Made by a program: the position numbers and the translations under genes
Shown: positions 23,799-31,161 of the stretch, piece after piece
Numbering within the stretch: position 1 is the stretch's first letter
How the letters are laid out: each line of letters begins with the position of its first letter
NCBI GenBank assembly: GCA_030066625.1
Contig: JASJBG010000050.1
Coordinates: 1 to 33,655 of the forward strand
Direction of reading: 5' to 3'
Origin: Woeseiaceae bacterium
Lineage (GTDB): Bacteria; Pseudomonadota; Gammaproteobacteria; Steroidobacterales; Woeseiaceae
Length of the DNA stretch: 33,655 nt
The notes under the pieces: model-generated
Databases searched by the model: none
Seen by the model: the letters and a program-made list of their open reading frames with translations, nothing else
Told to the model about the DNA's origin: nothing

Positions 23799-25587
23799 TT
23801 TTCATTTCCTGCGCCCCGAGTGGCTGATCGCGATTCCTTTCATCGTCGCGACCGCGGTCTTCTTCGCCTACCGTCGATTCGCGCCGGGCAGCTGGGAGCA
23901 GGTAGTGTCGCCCGAACTTGCGCCGCATGTGCTGTCACGTTCGCAACGCGGCCGCGGCGACTTCCGCTGGCTGCTTCTGGGACTGACCGGAATCCTGGGA
24001 ACGCTGGCGCTGGCGGGACCTGCGTGGGAACGGATCGAGCAGCCCGTGTTTCGTTCCGACCAGGCCCTCGTCGTCGCGCTCGACCTGTCGCGGTCGATGG
24101 ACGCGCAGGACGTGCCGCCGAGCCGCCTGACGCGTGCGCGGCTGAAGGTGCTCGACATGCTGGAGCAGCGCGGTAGCGGCCAGACGGCGCTGGTCGTCTA
24201 CTCGGCGAACGCATTCACCGTCACGCCACTCACCACCGATACCGACACCGTCGCGCAGCTGGTGAACAGCCTGGGCACCGACATCATGCCGAGCCGCGGG
24301 AGTTACCCGGTGGCGGCCATCAACAAGGGCCGGCAGCTGCTGGAGCAGGCCAACGTTCGTTTCGGCGAAATACTGCTGATCACCGATGGCGGTTCTTCGC
24401 CAGCCGCCGAGCGGCTCGCGCGCGACCTGCGCGACGCCGGCTTCACGCTGTCGGTGCTCGGCGTCGGCACGTCGCAGGGCGCGCCGATTCCACGCTCGAC
24501 CGGCGGCTTCGTCACGGACGGGCGCGGCCAGATGGCGGTGCCGCGGCTGGAAGAGCGCTCGCTAAAGCGCCTGTCCGAAGCGGGCGGCGGACGCTACGCC
24601 ACGCTGACCCCGGACAGCCGCGACCTCGACTACCTCCTGTCGGGCGAGGCGGCCCAGGCGGGCGGCACGGAAACCGACGATAACCAGGCGACGGACCAGT
24701 GGCGCGAGGAAGGACCGTACCTGGTCCTGCTGTTGCTGCCGCTCGCGGCGCTTGCGTTCCGGCGCGGCTGGCTGCTGGTCGTGGTGATCGTCGTGCTGCC
24801 GGTCGCCGAGCCGGCGCACGCGACGATCTGGGACGATCTCTGGTTCAACAAGAACCAGCAGGCGCAGAAGGCAATGAAGGACGGCGATCCTGCCGCGGCT
24901 GCCGAGCTGTTCGAAGACAGCGAATGGCAGGCCGTGGCTAACTACCGCGCTGGCGATTTCGCCGACAGCGCCGCCGGTTTCGCCGAGCGCGGTGACACAC
25001 GCAGCCTCTACAATCTCGGCAACGCGCTCGCCAAGCAGGGCGAGTTCGATTCCGCGATCGATGCCTACGAGCAGGTGCTCGAGATGGATCCGGACGACGT
25101 CGACGCCGCCTACAATCGCGACCTGTTGCTCGAAGCCAAGCAGCAGCAGGAGGCGCAGCAACAGCAGGGCGAGCAGCAGGAGAACGCCGAAGGGCAGGGC
25201 CAGAGCGACGAGTCACAGGGCAATCCCGACCCGAACCAGGAAGCCAGTGCCGACGGCCAGACCGAGGGCAACTCGGACGAGAACGACCCGTCGCAGGATC
25301 CGAACGAGGAAGGCGACCAGGACGATCTCGAGGCGCTGCAGGAAGAGCTGCAGCGCGCCGCCGAACAGCAGCAGGAACAGCAGACCGAGCAGCAGCTGAC
25401 GGAGGCCGAGCTGGCCGAGCTGCGCCGGATGCAGGAGCAGGAGCAGGCAATGGAACAGTGGCTCCGGCGTATCCCCAACGACCCCGGCGGACTGCTGCGC
25501 CGCAAGTTCCGCTACCAGTACCAGCGCATGGGTCGGGACCAGGACGGCAACAGCCTGTGGCCCGACGACGAGGCACAACCATGGTAA
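23788..25587 (+). CDS. BatB-BatC fusion: VWA domain, TM helices, TPR and Gln-rich tail
   Basis: The 599-residue protein joins two Bat components. Residues 1-80 contain two TM helices. A VWA domain with MIDAS DLSRSM (Asp99, Ser101, Ser103) and LITDGGSSPA runs to about 270. Two hydrophobic helices at about 310-345 follow. From about 350 to 450 there are TPR repeats (AVANYRAGDFADSAAGF, LYNLGNALAKQGEFDSAIDA). The rest is low-complexity Gln/Glu/Asp/Asn-rich sequence to about 560. In Bacteroides BatB and BatC are separate genes; here the membrane helices link the halves. Its 3' end overlaps batD by 7 nt. Confidence 0.92.
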   Translation: MLADFHFLRPEWLIAIPFIVATAVFFAYRRFAPGSWEQVVSPELAPHVLSRSQRGRGDFRWLLLGLTGILGTLALAGPAWERIEQPVFRSDQALVVALDLSRSMDAQDVPPSRLTRARLKVLDMLEQRGSGQTALVVYSANAFTVTPLTTDTDTVAQLVNSLGTDIMPSRGSYPVAAINKGRQLLEQANVRFGEILLITDGGSSPAAERLARDLRDAGFTLSVLGVGTSQGAPIPRSTGGFVTDGRGQMAVPRLEERSLKRLSEAGGGRYATLTPDSRDLDYLLSGEAAQAGGTETDDNQATDQWREEGPYLVLLLLPLAALAFRRGWLLVVVIVVLPVAEPAHATIWDDLWFNKNQQAQKAMKDGDPAAAAELFEDSEWQAVANYRAGDFADSAAGFAERGDTRSLYNLGNALAKQGEFDSAIDAYEQVLEMDPDDVDAAYNRDLLLEAKQQQEAQQQQGEQQENAEGQGQSDESQGNPDPNQEASADGQTEGNSDENDPSQDPNEEGDQDDLEALQEELQRAAEQQQEQQTEQQLTEAELAELRRMQEQEQAMEQWLRRIPNDPGGLLRRKFRYQYQRMGRDQDGNSLWPDDEAQPW

Positions 25588-27263
25588 GACTTCGCAATGC
25601 CCTCGCGGTCGGGCTTTCGATCATCACGCTATTTGCCGGCCTGGCCGAGGCCGCGGTCGTTGCCCGCGTCGACCGGGATCGGGTCGAGCAGAACGAGTCG
25701 TTCACGCTCGAGATCGTGGTCGATTCGGACGTGCGCAGCGAACCGGACCTGAGCGTCCTGCAGCAGGACTTCTATATCGGCCAGTCGAGCCATCGCTACG
25801 ATACGAAAGTCATCAACGGCGACATCAGCCGGAGTCGCACGTGGCAGGTCGCGCTGATGGCACGCTCTGCCGGTACGCTGACGATTCCGGCAATCACCGT
25901 TGGCAGCGAGCGCAGCCAGCCGCTGACGATCGAGGTTCGCGAGCCCTCGGTGGCGCCACCCGGCGAGGCGGACGTCTTCATTACGGCCGAGGTGGATTCT
26001 TCGGACACCTACGTGCAGGCGCAGGTCCTGTACACGATCAAAATTTATCGTGCCGTGTCGACACGCCAGCCCGCGCTGCGTGAGCCTGTATTCGGCGGCG
26101 CCGAGGTGCTGGTTGAGTTGGCCGGCGACGAGCGCAGCTACGAAGCGGTCATCGGCGGACGCTCGTACAACGTCATCGAGCGTGCATTCGCCGTGTTCCC
26201 GCAGGAAAGCGGCGAGGTCACGATATCGCCAGCGCGTTTCGAGGCGCGCGTGCTGCGCGACGGCCGCATCACGGGTCGCAAGGTCTTCCAGTCCGAGGCG
26301 CAGGTCATCAACGTCAAGCCGATACCGGCGCCGCCCGCCGAGTTTCCCGACGCGGTCTGGCTGCCGGCTCGCGATGTAACGTTGAGCGACGAGTGGTCGC
26401 GCGAGCCCGATCGGCTGCGCGCCGGCGAGCCAATCAGCCGCAACATCACGATCAGCGCGCTCGGCCAGCTCGAGACACAGATCCCGGTCATCGAACCGCC
26501 CGAAGTCGACGGCGTCAACGTGTACTCCGACAAGCCGGGACTGAGCCGCCGCTTCGAGCCCGACGGAATCCGCGGACTGCGAACCGACCAGTACGCGATG
26601 ATCGCGAGCAGTGATGGCGACATCGTGTTGCCGGGTATCCGGATTCCCTGGTGGGACATCGTCAACAGCGAGTGGAAAGTTGCTGTATTGCCGGAACAAT
26701 CCGTGCGTATTTTGCCGAGCCCCGATGCGCCGCCGCCCGATCCCGTGCTCGACAACCCGCCCGAGCCGGTGGACAGCGCGGAGTCAGATGCGGCGCCCGC
26801 GACAACAGAGCAGCTCGCATCGGTGAAGTTCTGGAAGCTGGTCGCACAGATCCTGGGCGGTCTCTGGCTGTTGACCATCGTCGGCTGGTGGTGGTCGACC
26901 CGCCCGACTCGCGAGCAGCGGGAACCCGAGCCGGAGCCTGTGCACCGGCAGCAGGCGCGGGTTCTCAAGCGTGCCCGGAAAGCGGCCGCGGAGAACGACG
27001 CGCAGGTCGTGCGCCATGCGCTGCTGGAGTGGGGCCGACTCGAATGGCCCGACGCAGCACCACGCAGCATCGGTGCGCTGGCACAACGCGTTGCGCCGCC
27101 GCTGTCCGACGAGCTTGCGACCCTGTCGAGCGCCAGCTACGGCAACGGCGACTCGGGCTGGAACGGCGATGCAACGGCACGCGCGATACGTTCGATCCGC
27201 GCCGTCAGCGACGCTGGCGATCGTTCGTCAACCGACCTGCTGCCGCCGCTAATGCCCCAGTAG
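25581..27263 (+). CDS. batD: BatD-like protein (BatD/oxygen tolerance family)
   Basis: The 560-residue protein has a signal peptide (NALAVGLSIITLFAGLAEA) and a long periplasmic region of beta-sandwich repeats beginning VVARVDRDRVEQNESFTLEI, with VQAQVLYTIKIYRAV in the middle. One TM helix lies at about residues 418-438 (VAQILGGLWLLTIVGWWW), followed by a cytoplasmic basic helical tail. This is the BatD layout. I chose the ATG at 25581 because the signal peptide starts there; the frame is open upstream inside batB-C. The TAG stop at 27261-27263 is formed by the first bases of a REP palindrome. Confidence 0.92.
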   Translation: MVRLRNALAVGLSIITLFAGLAEAAVVARVDRDRVEQNESFTLEIVVDSDVRSEPDLSVLQQDFYIGQSSHRYDTKVINGDISRSRTWQVALMARSAGTLTIPAITVGSERSQPLTIEVREPSVAPPGEADVFITAEVDSSDTYVQAQVLYTIKIYRAVSTRQPALREPVFGGAEVLVELAGDERSYEAVIGGRSYNVIERAFAVFPQESGEVTISPARFEARVLRDGRITGRKVFQSEAQVINVKPIPAPPAEFPDAVWLPARDVTLSDEWSREPDRLRAGEPISRNITISALGQLETQIPVIEPPEVDGVNVYSDKPGLSRRFEPDGIRGLRTDQYAMIASSDGDIVLPGIRIPWWDIVNSEWKVAVLPEQSVRILPSPDAPPPDPVLDNPPEPVDSAESDAAPATTEQLASVKFWKLVAQILGGLWLLTIVGWWWSTRPTREQREPEPEPVHRQQARVLKRARKAAAENDAQVVRHALLEWGRLEWPDAAPRSIGALAQRVAPPLSDELATLSSASYGNGDSGWNGDATARAIRSIRAVSDAGDRSSTDLLPPLMPQ

Positions 27264-27280
27264 GAGGGCCTTCAGGCCCG
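27260..27280 (+). repeat. REP unit, GGGCC subtype
   Basis: GTAGGAGGGCCTTCAGGCCCG forms a hairpin with GGGCCT/AGGCCC arms. Its TAG is the batD stop codon. Confidence 0.85.
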
Positions 27281-27287
27281 GCGGGCT

Positions 27288-27331
27288 GTAGGAGGGCCTT
27301 CAGGCCCGATCGCGGCTAAAGCCGCTCCTAC
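27288..27331. repeat. Head-to-head REP pair (BIME-like)
   Basis: A GGGCC-subtype unit (27288-27310) is followed directly by a GCGGCT-subtype unit in reverse orientation (27311-27331). The outer ends GTAGGAG and CTCCTAC are complementary, so the whole 44 nt can fold as one long structure or as two hairpins. Confidence 0.85.
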
Positions 27332-27343
27332 AAATGGCGGGCT

Positions 27344-27406
27344 GTAGGAGGGCCTTCGCCGGGAGGGGCCACACCGTGAGGCCCGATCGCGGCTAAAGCC
27401 GCTCCT
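27344..27406. repeat. REP pair with a long-loop unit; overlaps the RAYT stop
   Basis: The first unit has the usual GGGCCT/AGGCCC arms but carries a 23-nt apical loop (27356-27378) instead of TC. The second, reversed GCGGCT unit (27388-27406) supplies the stop codon and last four codons of the RAYT gene. Confidence 0.8.
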
Positions 27407-27905
27407 GCCGGGCGGATCTCAGCCGTTCGCCTGCCACCACCGACCGGTCATGCCAGATCGTGTCCCAGTATGCGTAATCGTCTGCGGTTGTTACGAGGCC
27501 GGCCCTTACAGGGTTTTGGATCGGGTAACTGGCACTTCTCGCAACCGATTCGTCCGTTCGCAACGCATGGTCGTGGAATCCTTCTTGCCAGACAGCGCCG
27601 TGACAATGGCGTGCTGAATTAATCGCAGCCGCGGCCCGCCCCTTCAGCCGTCCGACCACGGTGGAAAGGTCTTTCCTACCGGTCAGTTCAGGAAGCACAT
27701 GCACGTGGTCCGGCATCACCACGTACGCCAATATTCCGAGCAGAGGGGAGCGATCCTCCTGATAAAGCTGGCGACACAACAATCTTGCGAGCGTCGGGCT
27801 TGCGAATATCGGTACCCTCGATACGCAGCAGGTCGTGATGAAGTAAATGCGACCTTGTTCAGAAACACGGCCTTTGCGTAGACGAAATGCCTGCGGGCGT
27901 CTCAT
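27393..27905 (-). CDS. REP-associated tyrosine transposase (RAYT, Y1/HUH family)
   Basis: The 170-residue protein has the order of marks of a RAYT: an Arg-rich start (RRPQAFRLRKGRVSEQGRIY), then YVVMPDHVHVL with the metal-binding HVH at 67-69, then VWQEGFHDHALR at about 105-116, then the catalytic Tyr127 in SYPIQNPVRAGLV. Such single-domain HUH nucleases nick and rejoin at REP hairpins. The ATG at 27905 gives the normal N-terminus; a GTG at 27923 would add 6 residues. All key residues are present, so it may be active. The C-terminus (RQERL, stop TAG at 27393-27395) is encoded by a REP unit. Confidence 0.92.
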   Translation of the reverse strand: MRRPQAFRLRKGRVSEQGRIYFITTCCVSRVPIFASPTLARLLCRQLYQEDRSPLLGILAYVVMPDHVHVLPELTGRKDLSTVVGRLKGRAAAAINSARHCHGAVWQEGFHDHALRTDESVARSASYPIQNPVRAGLVTTADDYAYWDTIWHDRSVVAGERLRSARQERL

Positions 27906-27989
27906 GTGCGCAGACTCGCGCACAAAGCATCACCTTGCTTCGCGTATTTCCCAGGTTTGCGGCGTGGTTTCTCGAAAACGCTATGCGCC

Positions 27990-28012
27990 ATCGCGGCTGA
28001 AGCCGCTCCTAC
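27990..28012 (-). repeat. REP unit, GCGGCT subtype, reversed
   Basis: On the minus strand it reads GTAGGAGCGGCTTCAGCCGC followed by GAT, a hairpin with AGCGGCT/AGCCGC arms. It lies about 85 nt upstream of the RAYT start. Confidence 0.85.
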
Positions 28013-28032
28013 AAGTTGGCCCTCGCGGGATT

Positions 28033-28097
28033 GTAGGAGGGCCTTTAGGCCCGATCGTGGCTCACGGTGTGGCCCCTCCGGGCGAAGCCGCTCCTAC
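28033..28097. repeat. REP pair with a long-loop unit (right flank)
   Basis: A GGGCC-subtype unit (GTAGGAGGGCCTTTAGGCCC, from 28033) faces a GCGGCT-subtype unit whose loop (28063-28085, 23 nt) is the reverse complement, with one mismatch, of the long loop at 27356-27378. Confidence 0.82.
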
Positions 28098-28160
28098 CAG
28101 GGGTGCCATTGCGACCAAGGCGAGTCGACGAGCATCTATACTGGTAACAGAGGTGTCGCC

Positions 28161-29051
28161 ATGGTCAAACATCCGCTCATTGTCGTATTGGGTCTCCTGA
28201 CGGGCGTCGCGGTTGGCGCGACCGGGGCTCTCATGCTCGCCGATTCGGCCGACGAGCCGACATCGGCTGCCGGGTCGGTCGCGGACTACAAGCAGGAACT
28301 CGACGCACTGGCAAAGAACGACGAGATCGATCCGGAGCGACTCGTTCAGATCGTCGACTCGCTGGCGCGCCTGATCGATGAGGAGATTGCCGAACGCGAT
28401 GCGCTGGCCGAGCAGATCGTGCGGCTCGAGGCGGAAGTCGCCCAGCTGCGCGCCGCATTCATCTCCGACAACAGCGGCAGCAGCGGCTTCACAGGACCTG
28501 GCGTAGTCACCGACTCGCCGCCGCAACCGGAGCCGGTTCGAGAAACCCGCGAGGATCGGCTGCTCGCCGCGGGGTTTCCGCCGGCAAGGGTCGAGGAAAT
28601 CGAGCGCGTCGCGGCGTCGTCCGTTATGGAACGCGTGGAGCTGGATGACCGTGCGCGCAGGGAGGGCTGGGTCGATACCGAGCGTTATGTCGAGGCCGTG
28701 CAGGACCTGCCGAATCCCGCCTCGACCGTGCGCGATTACCTCGGTGACGCGGATTACGATCGCTACCTGTACGCGAACGGTAGCCCGAACCGGGTCGGTA
28801 TCCAGTCAGTGATTGGCACGTCACCCGCCGAGGCGGCAGGGCTGCAGGCGGGCGACACGATCGTCAGTTACGGTGGACAGCGCGTTTTCACAACCGAGCA
28901 GCTCCTCGAGCTGCGTAGCTCGGGCGAGTCCGGACAACCGGTCGCGGTAGAGGTCATGCGTAACGGCCAGATCGTGCAGGTGTCGATGCCGCGCGGGCCG
29001 ATCGGTATTACGACGATGCCGAGCCGCAGGGACCCGGACCGCGGCAGCTGA
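28161..29051 (+). CDS. Membrane-anchored coiled-coil and PDZ domain protein
   Basis: The 296-residue protein has an N-terminal membrane anchor (about residues 6-28, IVVLGLLTGVAVGATGALML). A predicted coiled coil (LARLIDEEIAERDALAEQ and IVRLEAEVAQLRAAF, about 70-108) and a Ser/Gly/Pro linker follow. The C-terminal PDZ domain (about 205-285) contains SPAEAAGLQAGDTIVSYGGQRV and GQPVAVEVMRNGQ. No protease domain is present, so it may be a periplasmic adaptor or scaffold (inference). The ATG at 28161 has an AGAGG ribosome-binding site 7-8 nt upstream, and TATACT at 28137-28142 is a possible -10 box. The frame is open upstream through the REP repeats, but that stretch is not protein-like. Confidence 0.83.
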   Translation: MVKHPLIVVLGLLTGVAVGATGALMLADSADEPTSAAGSVADYKQELDALAKNDEIDPERLVQIVDSLARLIDEEIAERDALAEQIVRLEAEVAQLRAAFISDNSGSSGFTGPGVVTDSPPQPEPVRETREDRLLAAGFPPARVEEIERVAASSVMERVELDDRARREGWVDTERYVEAVQDLPNPASTVRDYLGDADYDRYLYANGSPNRVGIQSVIGTSPAEAAGLQAGDTIVSYGGQRVFTTEQLLELRSSGESGQPVAVEVMRNGQIVQVSMPRGPIGITTMPSRRDPDRGS

Positions 29052-29054
29052 TCG

Positions 29055-29474
29055 CTACCAGTGGCCGCTGTTGGGCATCGAGGCCCAGGGTTCCTCGGGT
29101 GCCAGTGCATCGCCTTTCTGCAGCAGTTCGATCGAGATATTGTCGGGTGAGCGCACGAACGCCATGTGCCCGTCGCGCGGCGGCCGGTTGATGGTGACGC
29201 CCGCGTCCTGAAGCCGCTGGCAGCTCTCGTAGATGTTGTCGACATGGTAGGCGAGGTGGCCGAAGTTGCGGCCTTCGCCGTATTTCTCGGGATCCCAGTT
29301 CCAGGTCAGCTCCACCTGCGCGTCCTCGTCCCCGGGCGCGGCGAGGAACACGAGCGTGAAGCGCCCCTTCTCGTTTTCGTAGCGCTTCAGTTCCTCGAGG
29401 CCAAGCGCGCCACAATAGAATTTCAGCGATTCGTCGATATCGGTAACGCGTACCATCGTGTGCAGGTATTTCAT
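29055..29474 (-). CDS. gloA: Lactoylglutathione lyase (glyoxalase I)
   Basis: GloA isomerises the methylglyoxal-glutathione hemithioacetal to S-lactoylglutathione in the cytoplasm. The 139-residue length and start [20 protein letters not shown] match bacterial Ni/Zn GloA. By comparison with E. coli GloA the metal ligands are His5, Glu55 (VELTWNW), His73 (GHLAYHVDN) and Glu116 (SIELLQ). The frame is open 24 codons further upstream, but the family starts at the Met at 29474. It converges on the PDZ gene, with only 3 nt between the stop codons. Confidence 0.93.
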   Translation of the reverse strand: MKYLHTMVRVTDIDESLKFYCGALGLEELKRYENEKGRFTLVFLAAPGDEDAQVELTWNWDPEKYGEGRNFGHLAYHVDNIYESCQRLQDAGVTINRPPRDGHMAFVRSPDNISIELLQKGDALAPEEPWASMPNSGHW

Positions 29475-29546
29475 GCGTGAGGCCGGTTGAACTCGTTCGT
29501 TGATAGGGACCACAATGGTCGGCCATTGCCCGGCATTGAGCAACAC

Positions 29547-30233
29547 TTGAACGACATTCGCGCCATCACACTGGACCTCGACGATACGCTTTGGGAAACC
29601 GCCCCGGTCATAATCCGGGCGGAACGCAAACTCAGGGCATGGTTCGACCGCAACTATCCACGAATCACAGCGCAGTTCTCGGTCGAGGCGTCGTACGAGC
29701 TACGCAAGGCCGTCATGGTCGAGCATGCGGATCGCGTCCATGATCTGACCTTTCTGCGCTGCGAGGTTATCCGCCGTATGGCCGTCGCGGCCGGCTACGA
29801 CGATCTCGACGTCGACGCGGCCTTCGCCGTTTTCGACCGCTTTCGCAACGATCTCGAGCTGTTCCCTGACGTCCGGCCCGCGCTTACGTCGCTCAAGCAG
29901 CGTTTCACGGTCATCGCCGTGACCAACGGTAACGCCAATCTCGAGAAGATCGGCATCGCTGAACTCTTCGACGGCTATGTCTCGGCACGCTCGGCGGGCG
30001 CTGCAAAGCCCGCGCGGCCTATATTCGACGCGGCGGTTTCCGCCGGCGGCGCCGAGCCGTCGCGTACGCTGCACGTCGGCGACCATCCCGAATACGACGT
30101 CGATGGCGCTCGCGACGCTGGCTTGCGGACCGCGTGGGTAAATCGCTCCGGGGCGGTCTGGCCCGAGGCACTGCAGCAGCCCGACAGCACCGTGACCAAC
30201 CTGTTCGAGCTGGAACGATTGCTGGCAGGTTGA
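29547..30233 (+). CDS. HAD superfamily hydrolase (YigB-like, subfamily IA)
   Basis: The protein (228 residues from this start) has the HAD motifs in order: [11 protein letters not shown] with Asp10 and Asp12; [13 protein letters not shown], a Lys in [30 protein letters not shown]. The helical cap between motifs I and II places it near the YigB-type phosphatases. I prefer the TTG at 29547, because it starts just before motif I as in relatives and leaves room for a possible promoter (TTGAAC at 29487-29492, CACAAT at 29511-29516, 18-nt spacing). An in-frame TTG at 29487 would add 20 residues. The next gene starts 1 nt after its stop. Confidence 0.87.
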   Translation: MNDIRAITLDLDDTLWETAPVIIRAERKLRAWFDRNYPRITAQFSVEASYELRKAVMVEHADRVHDLTFLRCEVIRRMAVAAGYDDLDVDAAFAVFDRFRNDLELFPDVRPALTSLKQRFTVIAVTNGNANLEKIGIAELFDGYVSARSAGAAKPARPIFDAAVSAGGAEPSRTLHVGDHPEYDVDGARDAGLRTAWVNRSGAVWPEALQQPDSTVTNLFELERLLAG

Positions 30234-30234
30234 C

Positions 30235-31161
30235 GTGCAGGCGATTCATTCACCGCTGATTCTGTACGTGCCGGGCCTGCTGCCGAAGCCGCCGGCCGAC
30301 CAGCACAGGGACGCACTCGGGCGCAGCCTGATCGACGGTGTCCGCAAAGCCGATGCCTCGGTCGCCGAACAGATCGCGAGCGACGAACACGCGTTCGACA
30401 TCGTCGCGTGGACCTACGACTTCTACCGTACCCACCGCGACTACGAGCTGGACCGAGCCGCGATCGAGGACCTGCTGCGCCAGGTTCGCGCGACGGACCG
30501 GGATATTCGCGAGGCGACCTCGTGGAAACGCCGCGCGACGAGCTGGCTGTATCACCTGGGCGACCGGCTGCCGTTCCTGATCCCGCATCTCGCGAACGAG
30601 AAGATGGAGGTCCACATGGCGGACCTTCGTCGCTACAACCGCGACCAGAACGGCATCGCGACGCACATTCGCGAGATGCTGAAGTTGCCGTTGCGTGCCG
30701 CGTGGGAAGCCGGCCGGCCCGTGCTCTTGATCGGTCACAGCATGGGCTCCGTCATCGCCTGGGACACCCTTTGGGAGCTTTGCCACGTGCACGGCGATGC
30801 GCTGGTGCTGGACACGCTGCTGACGATGGGCAGTCCGCTCGGCCAGAACTACGTACAGAGCCGCATCAAGGGTAGCGACCGGCAGGGCGCCGAGCGCTAT
30901 CCGGTTAACGTGCGCCGCTGGAGGAACGTCGCCGCGGTCGGCGACCTGACCGCTATCGACCCGACACTCGCCAACGACTTCGCGCCGATGCTAAAGCACG
31001 GACTGGTCGAGTCGATCGAGGACCAACCCGTGTTCAACTTCTTTCGGCTCGAAGGCGAACTGAATGTGCACGCCGAGTACGGCTACCTCGCCAACGAGAC
31101 GCTGGGCGGGATCGTCGCCGAGTGGTGGCAGGCGGCTACGCGTTATCGAGATTCGGCTTGA
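30235..31161 (+). CDS. Putative alpha/beta hydrolase
   Basis: The 308-residue protein has the nucleophile elbow GHSMGS with Ser169, after the strand PVLLIGHS. An N-terminal LILYVPGLLPKPP is consistent with an alpha/beta-hydrolase first strand and oxyanion-loop region. Candidate acid and base residues are the Asp in AAVGDLTAIDP and the His in NVHAEYGY. No signal peptide is visible. It is probably co-transcribed with the HAD hydrolase. The 3' end overlaps the convergent OmpA-like gene by 26 bp. The substrate is unknown. Confidence 0.8.
   Translation: MQAIHSPLILYVPGLLPKPPADQHRDALGRSLIDGVRKADASVAEQIASDEHAFDIVAWTYDFYRTHRDYELDRAAIEDLLRQVRATDRDIREATSWKRRATSWLYHLGDRLPFLIPHLANEKMEVHMADLRRYNRDQNGIATHIREMLKLPLRAAWEAGRPVLLIGHSMGSVIAWDTLWELCHVHGDALVLDTLLTMGSPLGQNYVQSRIKGSDRQGAERYPVNVRRWRNVAAVGDLTAIDPTLANDFAPMLKHGLVESIEDQPVFNFFRLEGELNVHAEYGYLANETLGGIVAEWWQAATRYRDSA

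Larger units (their letters stand above)
27260..28097. mobile_element. RAYT/REP island: transposase gene flanked on both sides by REP palindromes
   Basis: A REP-associated tyrosine transposase gene (27393-27905) is bordered by REP units on the left (27260-27406) and right (27990-28097). Two REP subtypes alternate, one with GTAGGAGGGCCT arms and one with GTAGGAGCGGCT arms, many placed as head-to-head pairs. No target-site duplication or outer inverted terminal repeats are visible. RAYTs do not behave like insertion sequences but are thought to mobilise REPs. Confidence 0.85.

Noticed and set aside
27260-28097. Repeat cluster as a possible CRISPR array
   Set aside because: Units are inverted, irregularly spaced palindromes around a transposase gene; there are no regular spacers and no cas genes.
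27906-28160. N-terminal extension of the PDZ protein through the REP repeats
   Set aside because: The membrane anchor starts at the ATG at 28161, which has a ribosome-binding site; the upstream part translates the repeats.
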